64,000 nucleotides of DNA from Desulfovermiculus halophilus DSM 18834. Lineage in GTDB: Bacteria > Desulfobacterota > Desulfovibrionia > Desulfovibrionales > Desulfothermaceae. A program made the position numbers and the translations under genes. The notes under the pieces were generated by a model. It had not been told where the DNA came from, did not search any database, and saw only the letters and a program-made list of their open reading frames with translations. The DNA lies in contig NZ_JIAK01000007.1 in assembly GCF_000620765.1 (NCBI RefSeq), forward strand, positions 62,001 through 126,000. The letters run 5' to 3'. Shown here one piece after another: positions 43,231 through 50,510 of the stretch; position 1 is the stretch's first letter; every line of letters begins with the position of its first letter.

Positions 43231-43650
43231 ATGCGTGTAACTTTTTCCCCCATTGGAACTGTGCGTACCAAAGCAGAGACATTGCCCAGGCACTGGAGTC
43301 TGTCCGAGGTGGAGGGAACCCTGGAGGTCGAGGCCAGATATGCAGTAGGACTGCGGGATATCAAGCCCGGACAGCGGATTGTGGTCCTCTTTTACTTTCA
43401 CAAAAGCCCGGAGTTTGATTCTTCGTTCCTGGTGCAGACCCCTCCGCACAAGGACCGGAGCTTTGGGGTGTTCAGTATCTGCTCGCCCCGGCGGCCGAAC
43501 CCGATTGGGCTGTCAATTGTGACCGTAGGCAAGGTGGTAGGAAACACAATCGAAGTCAAGGGGCTGGATATGCTGGACGGGACGCCAATACTGGACATCA
43601 AGCCGCATATTGAGGGAAGACAGGAGTGTCCGAGCTGGAATGGAGAATAA
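43231..43650 (+). CDS. trmO: TrmO-type tRNA N6-methyladenosine methyltransferase (TsaA-like)
   Basis: A 139-residue TsaA/TrmO domain protein. Visible are the N-terminal FSPIGTVRTKAE, the GLRDIKPGQRIVVLFYFHKS strand, and FGVFSICSPRRPNPIGLSIV, the signature of the family; the C-terminus has GLDMLDGTPILDIKPHI. TrmO adds a methyl group to N6-threonylcarbamoyladenosine at position 37 of tRNA-Thr, using AdoMet. Bacterial single-domain members from anaerobes can have other roles. The ATG at 43231 follows GGAGG with 5-base spacing. Confidence 0.85.
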   Translation: MRVTFSPIGTVRTKAETLPRHWSLSEVEGTLEVEARYAVGLRDIKPGQRIVVLFYFHKSPEFDSSFLVQTPPHKDRSFGVFSICSPRRPNPIGLSIVTVGKVVGNTIEVKGLDMLDGTPILDIKPHIEGRQECPSWNGE

Positions 43651-43652
43651 GA

Positions 43653-43697
43653 GGTCCGCGGGCATAGCCTGTGGATTTTGACGCCTGCCGACTCTTA
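43653..43697. repeat. Partial left end of element M
   Basis: GGCATAGCCTGTGGATTTTG followed by ACTCTTATG resembles the left tip and the inner right tip of element M joined together. It directly follows trmO. Confidence 0.5.
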
Positions 43698-43714
43698 TGG
43701 GCATGATCTCCAAA

Positions 43715-43738
43715 GGCCCCCTTCCCGGGAAGGGGGCC
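43715..43738. terminator. Hairpin terminator after trmO
   Basis: Perfect palindrome with arms GGCCCCCTTCCC / GGGAAGGGGGCC. No T run follows, so efficiency is uncertain. Confidence 0.55.
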
Positions 43739-43769
43739 GTTGGGACCTGTAGAGGAATATCTTATTGGT

Positions 43770-44051
43770 GGTTCTTCGACGTAGCCTGTGGATTTTTGGA
43801 GTTTGCCATCTCTTCTGTGTGCCCACTTTCGGCCCGGTATTTTCTAAGCCCCGCCAAAGGGGGATCCCTGCCCCCTCCAGGCACTCACATGATGGGCATT
43901 GCTTTCAGATGGACTGAGCATATTATGCATGTGAGTGCCTGGTTTCCCCCTTTTGGCGGGACCAAGAAAATGTGCGGGCCTGCCGCTTACGGCACATAGA
44001 AGAGACGGCAAACTCTTATGTATGCAATTCCTCTTTCTGTGTCGAAAAGCC
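43770..44051. mobile_element. MITE-like element M, copy D (282 bp)
   Basis: GGTTCTTCGACGTAGCC to CTGTGTCGAAAAGCC, flanked by the exact 8-bp repeat TTATTGGT (43762-43769 and 44052-44059). The right-hand repeat contains the stop codon (complement of TTA) of the octaheme cytochrome gene. Confidence 0.92.
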
Positions 44052-45476
44052 TTATTGGTTTGTCTTGAACAGGACCTCGGGCCTGGTGGTGTCTCCGCTG
44101 GCATTGGGGAAGTCTTCGTACTTGTGCGCCTTTTCCCCGGTTTTCAGCAGGTGCTTGGCCTCGGCCATGAACTCGTTGAACCGGTGCTTGCATTCGTAGA
44201 ATCCGTGCCACCAGGAATAGTCCGGGGCCATCATGGCCGTTCCCATCCGGGCCCGCCGGCCTTCGTGGTGCCAGAGCTCGTAGAACTCGACCTCCAGCTT
44301 TTCGTCAAAGTACTTCTCATCGTCCAGGAGGTCTTCGGCATACAGTTTGTCCAGCATCTTCCTGGCCGGCTTGTAGTACACCTCGTTGTATTCTTCCACC
44401 GCCTTGTCCAGCTTGACGTAGTGATCATCGACCCAGGTCTGGCCGTGGCACTGGGTGCAGATCTTTTTCATCTTTTCCCGTTCGGTCTTCCAGTTGGTCT
44501 CGGCCGGGAATGCTGAGAATTCGGAAGGCCGGACCGTGAGCGGGGCCTGCGTCTCCCAGGACAGGCGTTCGGTGACGTCATGGGTGGTCAGGACCTCTCC
44601 CGCCCCGGACATATGGCAGGAGGCACAGGTCGGGCTTCGATAATCCACGCCCGGGGTCCAGGTGCCGGGGGCGGCGTCCCAGTTGTATTCATCGCCAAAG
44701 GCATGATAGAGGGCTCCGTGCTTGGATTCCTCATAGATCTCGATCTGGGGATGGTCCGGTCCCAGGTGGCATTGGCCGCAGGCTTCGGGCTTCCTGGCCT
44801 CCATAACGGAAAAACGATGCCTGGTATGGCAGGAAGAGCAGCTGCCCTTGCTGCCGTCCAGATTTATCCGGCCGACGCCGACATTGGGCCAGGTCATGGG
44901 ATCCAGGTTTCCGTCCTCGTCCTCTTTGAGAACCGTACCGTGGCAGTAATAACAGCCGGACGAGCGTTCCCAGTCCGAGTTCATGCCGTCATTGAGCCAG
45001 GGGTCGATTTTCCAGATGATCTCCAAGGTGTTGGCGTGCTTGCTGCGCGAGTACTGGGTCACTTCATCCGGGTGACAGCGGGAGCAGTCCTTGGGAGTGA
45101 CCACAGCAGCGACCGGGACCTTGTATTCCGCTGTGCCCCATTTGATGTCGTCCCGCTGATACTGTTCAAAATGGCTCTGGCTCACGTCCTGATCGTGAGA
45201 TTCGGCCAAGTGGCAGTCGATACAGGTGATATTGGCCGATGCGTGCCTGCTGCTGGCCCAGTCGGTGAACAAGGCCGGATGCTCCTGCTTGTGGCACATG
45301 ATACAGGCCTTGGCCTCCTTGGACATGGAGCGCTCAATGCGGAACTCCTTCTTCTTGAGCTGATGCGCGGTGGTGGCGTTCGTTTCCGCCGCCGACCACA
45401 CCGGATTGGGAACGAGCATCACGGATAATCCAATAACAGTGCAGGTCGTGATGATTCGACTCAGTCTCCTGCGCAT
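44052..45476 (-). CDS. Octaheme cytochrome c of the hydroxylamine oxidoreductase (HAO) family
   Basis: A 474-residue secreted cytochrome with signal peptide MRRRLSRIITTCTVIGLSVM ... VWSA. Eight CxxCH haem sites: CIMCH, CIDCH, CSRCH, CYYCH, CSSCH, CGQCH, CASCH, CTQCH. Count, spacing and the long helical C-terminus fit the octaheme HAO/epsilon-HAO group, not pentahaem NrfA. In anaerobes with an NrfH-type partner such proteins are thought to reduce nitrite or hydroxylamine to ammonium. I could not place the tyrosine that crosslinks haem P460 in oxidising HAO. Start 45476 has GGGAGGAAGG upstream; a longer reading adds no family match. It lies 58 bases after the tetrahaem gene. Confidence 0.85.
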   Translation of the reverse strand: MRRRLSRIITTCTVIGLSVMLVPNPVWSAAETNATTAHQLKKKEFRIERSMSKEAKACIMCHKQEHPALFTDWASSRHASANITCIDCHLAESHDQDVSQSHFEQYQRDDIKWGTAEYKVPVAAVVTPKDCSRCHPDEVTQYSRSKHANTLEIIWKIDPWLNDGMNSDWERSSGCYYCHGTVLKEDEDGNLDPMTWPNVGVGRINLDGSKGSCSSCHTRHRFSVMEARKPEACGQCHLGPDHPQIEIYEESKHGALYHAFGDEYNWDAAPGTWTPGVDYRSPTCASCHMSGAGEVLTTHDVTERLSWETQAPLTVRPSEFSAFPAETNWKTEREKMKKICTQCHGQTWVDDHYVKLDKAVEEYNEVYYKPARKMLDKLYAEDLLDDEKYFDEKLEVEFYELWHHEGRRARMGTAMMAPDYSWWHGFYECKHRFNEFMAEAKHLLKTGEKAHKYEDFPNASGDTTRPEVLFKTNQ

Positions 45477-45534
45477 AACACCTTCCTCCCTTGGTAAACG
45501 ATAACTGTAGGGCCATAATTGGCATTCATGGTGT

Positions 45535-46092
45535 TCATAGTCCAGTGCTTTCCGCATCCAGAACAGCTTGGTCATACGCATAGTCGTCCCTGGGAAAATG
45601 GACTAATCTGTCGTGGCAGTCCACACACTTCTTCTCGTATCCTTCGCGGGGATAGAGAACTGTTTTGTGTGCCAGCATGGCCCCGCGCTTGTGGGCCATG
45701 TCCAGCAGGTTGCGGTGACATTTCTGACATTGGGAGTTGTCGATGTCTTCGTAGGCCCGCTGTCTGTTCTTTTCATGATCGTACTCGGAGGTGTCCATGG
45801 TAAAATGCTTCACCACGTCCTTGATGCCGTGATAGGTCTTGGAATAAAAGAACTCAAAGGTGTTTTCCGGAGCGGGAAGGTGGCAGTCCATGCAGTCGGC
45901 GACGAACCCTTTGGGATTGTTGGCATGGGTGGAGGTTTTCCAGGTGTTGTAGGCGTACTCGATTTCGTGACATGAAGCACAGAACTGGGGGGTGGAGGTG
46001 CGGACCATGGTATAATAGGCCATGCTGAATACCGGAAAGCCGATAATTATTCCCAAAAGAATCAGTATGAGGGCCTTATAACCTCTGCGCAT
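45535..46092 (-). CDS. NapC/NrfH-type tetrahaem quinol dehydrogenase
   Basis: A 185-residue membrane-anchored cytochrome: one N-terminal TM helix (MRRGYKALILILLGIIIGFP), then four CxxCH haem sites (CASCH, CMDCH, CQKCH, CVDCH). NrfH-like proteins oxidise menaquinol and pass electrons to a periplasmic cytochrome reductase, here clearly the octaheme partner encoded next. The start has GGAGAC upstream. The pair forms a self-contained quinol-to-periplasm electron branch. Confidence 0.9.
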   Translation of the reverse strand: MRRGYKALILILLGIIIGFPVFSMAYYTMVRTSTPQFCASCHEIEYAYNTWKTSTHANNPKGFVADCMDCHLPAPENTFEFFYSKTYHGIKDVVKHFTMDTSEYDHEKNRQRAYEDIDNSQCQKCHRNLLDMAHKRGAMLAHKTVLYPREGYEKKCVDCHDRLVHFPRDDYAYDQAVLDAESTGL

Positions 46093-46242
46093 GCTGTCTC
46101 CTTCAGTCCTCAGCCTAGGGCCGGCCTGATGCCTGCCGGACCGAGCTCAGGTGGTGTTGCTTCCTTGAGGAAACCATAGGGTGGGCATGTTTGTGAAACT
46201 TTACCCAAATTGGCGGCTAAAGGCAAGAAGTTGCCGGCGGAT

Positions 46243-46554
46243 CTACAGTTTTTTCCGTTTGGGCAGGGGGTCGGACTTCTCGTCCCAGGGGCCGAGAGGA
46301 TAGAGGCGCACCTTGTTGCTGCGGGGAAATTCGCGCTTGATGAGGACCTTAAGGGTCTTCTTCAGCTTTGCGGATGGGACGTGGATTCGATCCTGATGAA
46401 ATCCATTTTCCATAATAAGATAGGAATCGGGGTCTTTCTTGACAATGAGTACGGAACGGTTGCGCTTATAGGTCCGCAGGTCGACGGCCTCGCCGCAGGG
46501 CAGCCGGGCCAGCTTGTCCATCAGGGTAGGGAGGAGGGTTGCTTTGTCCAACAT
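46243..46554 (-). CDS. Hypothetical basic protein, conserved-looking
   Basis: A 103-residue protein starting MLDKATLLPTLMDKLARLPC. It is rich in Lys and Arg, with two beta-like stretches (AVDLRTYKRNRSVLIVKKD, SYLIMENGFHQDRIHVP) and a strongly basic C-terminus (LPKRKKL). I do not recognise a domain. It is divergent from the J-domain gene. Codon use is like its neighbours and the opposite strand frame is less protein-like. Start choice is weak because no clear ribosome binding site is visible. Confidence 0.55.
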   Translation of the reverse strand: MLDKATLLPTLMDKLARLPCGEAVDLRTYKRNRSVLIVKKDPDSYLIMENGFHQDRIHVPSAKLKKTLKVLIKREFPRSNKVRLYPLGPWDEKSDPLPKRKKL

Positions 46555-46619
46555 ACACACCAATGCCTGAACGACAGGGGGAGATTGCCTCAACAGCCGG
46601 GTCCTGGTAGACTCGGCCC

Positions 46620-47345
46620 ATGTTTTTGACCACGGATACCAGCCCTCAGCCCCTTGGAGATTTACGGCCCCGGCAATGCCAGTGCTGCGGCCGGGTCATG
46701 GACCGGGGCAGAGTCAGGTACTGTTCCCGGACCTGCAAAGAGCGTTTCGTCTTCAAGCTGGCGTGGTTCAACAATCTGCTCCGGGTGGTTGAAACCCGGT
46801 ACGCCACCTTTTTCTTCACTGAAGCCTATCTGGTCCTGAATGTGCTTCCCAGGTACAGCCAGGAGGTCTCGACCTATCTCTTCCCCCGCCTTCCGGGCCG
46901 CTGGCCGGAACAGGACATGGATGGAATGATCTTTTCCCTGGGGGATATCTGGTGGGGGCATAAGAAGAGGACCAAGAGCGGAAAGAGGGCCAGCAGGCAT
47001 GTCCTGACCCAGGGTCGAACCCGGGTGGTGGGGCAGGCCAGTGTCCAGCCGGTGGTCCAGGAGACGGCTCCGAGCGTAGGTAAACAGCTTCGCATTCTGA
47101 AGATGCGTACCAGCGATCTCATGCATTCGACTGACGCCGAAGAGAGGCTGAAAAAGGCCTTCCGCCGGGCGGCGTTGACCCATCACCCCGATTCCGGCGG
47201 AGATGCCGCGGCCTTCCGCAAGGTCTACGCCGCGTATCAAGAGATTCTGGCCTGGCTGGAACGGCCTGCGTATCAGACCCGAAGAGGCGTCCCCGGGCAA
47301 TGGTGCTATGTGGCCGGCCGGAGCAGCTGGCTGACCCCGCTGTAG
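46620..47345 (+). CDS. J-domain protein with N-terminal zinc-finger-like motif
   Basis: A 241-residue protein. The N-terminus has CQCCGRVM ... YCSRTCKERF, four cysteines that could bind zinc. The C-terminal part carries a J domain: ERLKKAFRRAALTHHPDSGGD with the HPD tripeptide and FRKVYAAYQEILAWL. J domains stimulate Hsp70 (DnaK) ATPase, so this is likely a specialised co-chaperone that brings a client through its cysteine motif. The J domain at the C-terminus is the reverse of classical DnaJ. Client unknown. Confidence 0.75.
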   Translation: MFLTTDTSPQPLGDLRPRQCQCCGRVMDRGRVRYCSRTCKERFVFKLAWFNNLLRVVETRYATFFFTEAYLVLNVLPRYSQEVSTYLFPRLPGRWPEQDMDGMIFSLGDIWWGHKKRTKSGKRASRHVLTQGRTRVVGQASVQPVVQETAPSVGKQLRILKMRTSDLMHSTDAEERLKKAFRRAALTHHPDSGGDAAAFRKVYAAYQEILAWLERPAYQTRRGVPGQWCYVAGRSSWLTPL

Positions 47346-47471
47346 CCCGCGGTCAGGCTTCGCTGTGCTGAGCGTCCGGCCCCTGTATTTTCCACTGCAT
47401 TTGGCTGTGGGCTGTGCACCGGCCCCGGTATGGGTCCGGCCTGTTTGCTCAGGCCAGGGGCACGGGGTCAG

Positions 47472-48272
47472 TCACTCCTCCATCCCTTTGGGCCCGATAA
47501 TCCCTCTGGAGCTTGATTCCACAAACTCCACCAGCTGGGCCAGGCGGGGGCTTGCGGTGTCCAGCTCCCTTTTGACCTCCTGCAGGGCCTCTGTCCGGCG
47601 CATTCCCGAGCGCCAGATGATCTGGTAGGCCTGTTTTAATGTGGAGAGTTCGTCCCGGGTAAATCCCTGTCTCCGGAGCCCGACGAGGTTGAGTCCGTGC
47701 AGCCAGCCTCTCTCGCCTGCTACGAGCATGAACGGAGGCACGTCCTGGGCCACTCCGGTCATGCCCCCGATATATGCGGATTCACCGATGCGGACGAATT
47801 GATGGACAGCAGACAAACCGCCGACGACGGCCTTGTTGTGCACTGTGACGTGGCCGGCCAGTGTAGCGGCATTGGCCAAAATGACCTCATCACCCAGAAT
47901 GCAGTCATGGGCAATATGGGCATAGGCCATGATCAGGCATCGTGATCCCATCTTGGTCACTCCGCCGCCACCAACTGTGCCCCGGTGGATGGTTACATAT
48001 TCCCGGATGGTATTGTCATCTCCAATTTCAAGTACCGTGGGCTCGTCGTTATATTTCAAGTCCTGGGGCGGCCCGCCAATGCAGGCATGGGAGTGGATGT
48101 GATTGCCTGTACCCAGTGTGGTCGGTCCTTGAATGCGGGCAAAAGGCTCGATTTTTGACCCTTCTCCGATCTCTACTCCTTGTTCCACAATGGCGTAAGC
48201 ACCAACGCTTACCGATTGGCCGAGTTCCGCCTGGGGATGGATTATAGCTGTGGGATGGATGGCGTCATTCAT
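47472..48272 (-). CDS. lpxA: UDP-N-acetylglucosamine O-acyltransferase
   Basis: A 266-residue left-handed beta-helix acyltransferase with many hexapeptide repeats (IHPTAIIHPQAELGQSVSVG, VILANAATLAGHVTVHN). It transfers the 3-hydroxyacyl chain from ACP to UDP-GlcNAc, the first step of lipid A synthesis. The catalytic His lies in the YAHIAHDC segment. Its start overlaps the fabZ stop by 4 bases. Last gene of the envelope operon. Confidence 0.95.
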   Translation of the reverse strand: MNDAIHPTAIIHPQAELGQSVSVGAYAIVEQGVEIGEGSKIEPFARIQGPTTLGTGNHIHSHACIGGPPQDLKYNDEPTVLEIGDDNTIREYVTIHRGTVGGGGVTKMGSRCLIMAYAHIAHDCILGDEVILANAATLAGHVTVHNKAVVGGLSAVHQFVRIGESAYIGGMTGVAQDVPPFMLVAGERGWLHGLNLVGLRRQGFTRDELSTLKQAYQIIWRSGMRRTEALQEVKRELDTASPRLAQLVEFVESSSRGIIGPKGMEE

Positions 48273-48754
48273 TGGGGATCATTCTCCTGACCGGAATTCC
48301 TGTCCACCATGGCTGCAGTAAGAACCCCCTGGGCGGCAATCAGGTTCTCCACCCGGGCCTCGACCTCCATTTTCCAGATATTTTGCTTATGCCGCACGGA
48401 AGTGGCAAACAAGTGCAGACAATCTCCAGGGTAAACCGGTTTGCGAAAGCGCATCTTTTCAATGCCGCTGAACAAAAAGATTTTATTTTCCGGTATGCTG
48501 GACTGGCTTTTAATGACCAGGATACCTCCGGCCTGAGCTAAGGCTTCCACGATCAGTACCCCGGGCATGACCGGATAGCCGGGAAAATGACCCTGGAAGA
48601 AGGGTTCATTGATGGTCACATTTTTTATGGCCTCCAAGGAGGTGTCCGGTTCAAAGGCCAGGACCTTGTCCACCAGGAGAAAGGGGTAGCGATGGGGCAA
48701 AAGCCCCAGGATTTGTGTGCTGACCAGGCCGGCCTCAGTCATCTTCATGTCCAC
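48269..48754 (-). CDS. fabZ: 3-hydroxyacyl-ACP dehydratase
   Basis: A 161-residue hot-dog-fold enzyme. [14 protein letters not shown] contains the active-site His and [26 protein letters not shown] the catalytic acid region. It dehydrates 3-hydroxyacyl-ACP in fatty acid synthesis and competes with LpxA/LpxD for the same substrate, so its place between them is functionally sensible. It overlaps lpxD by 20 bases. Confidence 0.95.
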   Translation of the reverse strand: MDMKMTEAGLVSTQILGLLPHRYPFLLVDKVLAFEPDTSLEAIKNVTINEPFFQGHFPGYPVMPGVLIVEALAQAGGILVIKSQSSIPENKIFLFSGIEKMRFRKPVYPGDCLHLFATSVRHKQNIWKMEVEARVENLIAAQGVLTAAMVDRNSGQENDPQ

Positions 48755-49787
48755 AACCTCCTGCCTGCAGCTTGGAGCGCAGAGATTTGACCTCTGATTC
48801 CAAGGCTTTCATGCGTTGATAAATATCCGGGAGTTTCTGGTGCAATGCGGCACAGCGCAGATAAAGGCGATGGTCCATGGCCGGTGAACCGGATACGTCG
48901 GTGTGATCAGGAACGGATTTGTTGATTCCGGATTGAGCCCCGATCCTGCATCCGTCGCCGATATGCAAATGCCCGGCCACCCCGACCTGTCCAGCCAGTA
49001 TGGCATGATCGCCGACGCTGCTGCTCCCGGCAATACCAACCTGGGCCACAATGATCGACTCTTTGCCAATCCGTACATTATGCCCGATCTGCACCTGGTT
49101 ATCTATCTTGGAGCCTTGACCGATCCTGGTCTCGCCCAGGGCTGCCCGGTCTACAGTTGTATTGGCCCCGATTTCCACATCGTCTTCAATAACCACTCGA
49201 CCAATCTGAGGCACTTTTTGCATTTCCCCGTTTCCCTGGGCAAAACCAAAGCCGTCGCTGCCCAGTACGACCCCGGAGTGCAAAACCACCCGGTCCCCGA
49301 GGATGGTCCCGGACATCAGGGAGCAGTTGGCAGAGATGATGCAATCCCGGCCTACGCTGCACTCCTCGCCGATGTAGGCGCCGCTGAAGACGGTGCTTCC
49401 CTTCTCTATCCGGACATGCGGGCCGATAAAGGCGAAGGGATAGACGGTGGCCTGATCCGAGACCTGGGCCTCGGGGTGGATGAAGGCCATTTGGCTGTGC
49501 CCCCGCAGCGAGCCGTGCGGACGGGCGAAAAGCTGCACAATGCGGGCGAAATCATAGTACGGATTGGAGCTGATAAAGACGTTGTCCCTGTGCTCAGCCT
49601 GCTCCGGGGTCATGACTACTGCCCCGGCCCGGGTGCTGTCCACCAGCTTGGCGTACTTGGGGTTGGCCAGAAAGCTGATTTCGTGTTCCGTGGCCTTTTC
49701 CAGGGTGTTGCAGCCGAGGACCTCAAAGTCCTGGCCGTGATAAGACAGGCCCAGATGGCGGGCTATGCTGCGTGTGGTCCAGGACAT
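48735..49787 (-). CDS. lpxD: UDP-3-O-acylglucosamine N-acyltransferase
   Basis: A 350-residue enzyme: N-terminal uridine-binding domain ([23 protein letters not shown]), a hexapeptide beta-helix ([20 protein letters not shown] onward) and a C-terminal helix with coiled-coil character ([18 protein letters not shown]). It adds the second 3-hydroxyacyl chain in lipid A synthesis. The catalytic His is in [10 protein letters not shown] hairpin-bearing spacer separates it from ompH. Confidence 0.95.
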   Translation of the reverse strand: MSWTTRSIARHLGLSYHGQDFEVLGCNTLEKATEHEISFLANPKYAKLVDSTRAGAVVMTPEQAEHRDNVFISSNPYYDFARIVQLFARPHGSLRGHSQMAFIHPEAQVSDQATVYPFAFIGPHVRIEKGSTVFSGAYIGEECSVGRDCIISANCSLMSGTILGDRVVLHSGVVLGSDGFGFAQGNGEMQKVPQIGRVVIEDDVEIGANTTVDRAALGETRIGQGSKIDNQVQIGHNVRIGKESIIVAQVGIAGSSSVGDHAILAGQVGVAGHLHIGDGCRIGAQSGINKSVPDHTDVSGSPAMDHRLYLRCAALHQKLPDIYQRMKALESEVKSLRSKLQAGGCGHEDD

Positions 49788-49884
49788 GGGAGGCTTCCTC
49801 GGGGTGTGAACGTACTAAGCATATGGGCGGACATGAATTAGCATCCCTTCTTGCGTCGATGAGGGCGACAGCTGCTTTTTGCCT

Positions 49885-49924
49885 TCATCCGGGGTCCGGA
49901 GCACCATCCCGGGCCCCCGGATGA
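49885..49924. repeat. Hairpin in the ompH-lpxD spacer
   Basis: TCATCCGGGG pairs with CCCCGGATGA around a 20-base loop. On the operon strand no U run follows, so partial termination, mRNA processing or a dispersed palindrome are equally possible. Confidence 0.45.
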
Positions 49925-49929
49925 GCTGC

Positions 49930-50463
49930 CTACTTCTTGTTCCTCCAGGTCTTATTCAGCTCGGCTATCACCGGCTTGGTGATCTCTATGGCATCGCTGT
50001 TATAGACCACTCCGCTGTTCTTCTTGTCCATGATCAGGGTGTAGCCGTTCTTTTCCCCGTAATCCCGGACGATGCTGACCAGCTCTTTGATGATCGGCTC
50101 CCGGAGCTGCTGTTCTTTAAGCTGCATCTTGCGCTGGTAGTTTTGATACAAGTCCTGGAAATCGCGCACTTTTTGCTTGTATTCTGTCTCCTTGTCCAGT
50201 TGCGCCTCCTGGCTGAGGACAAGGCTTTGATTCTGCATCTCCTGTCGAAGCTTATCAATGGCCGCTTTTTTCTTGTCCAGCTCGCTTTTCATGTCCGTGA
50301 ATTCGGACTTCAGCTGCTGTATTGCTTTTTGGCCCGGCTCGGACTTTTCCATCACCGCCTGCAGGTCCACCACCCCCAGCTTGACATCCTGGGCCGGGGC
50401 AAGCGATGGCCAGAAAATAAGTCCGCACAGGACCAGCAAGAGACCGCACATTGTGTTGCGCAT
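49930..50463 (-). CDS. ompH: OmpH/Skp-family periplasmic chaperone
   Basis: A 177-residue protein with signal peptide MRNTMCGLLLVLCGLIFWPSLAPA and a long charged coiled-coil centre (KKKAAIDKLRQEMQNQ, then a Lys/Gln/Glu-rich stretch), the Skp jellyfish architecture. Skp holds unfolded outer-membrane proteins in the periplasm, and its gene position just after bamA is classic. Start 50463 has GGAGGG upstream. Confidence 0.9.
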   Translation of the reverse strand: MRNTMCGLLLVLCGLIFWPSLAPAQDVKLGVVDLQAVMEKSEPGQKAIQQLKSEFTDMKSELDKKKAAIDKLRQEMQNQSLVLSQEAQLDKETEYKQKVRDFQDLYQNYQRKMQLKEQQLREPIIKELVSIVRDYGEKNGYTLIMDKKNSGVVYNSDAIEITKPVIAELNKTWRNKK

Positions 50464-50510
50464 AAAAGACCCTCCGTTGTCGTCATTTGCAGTGTGCACA
50501 GGATCCCTGT

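Noticed and set aside
15905-44051. The large palindromes as CRISPR, tRNA or riboswitch features
   Set aside because: Copies are too few and far apart for CRISPR, have no cloverleaf, and are flanked by direct repeats, so a mobile element explains them better.
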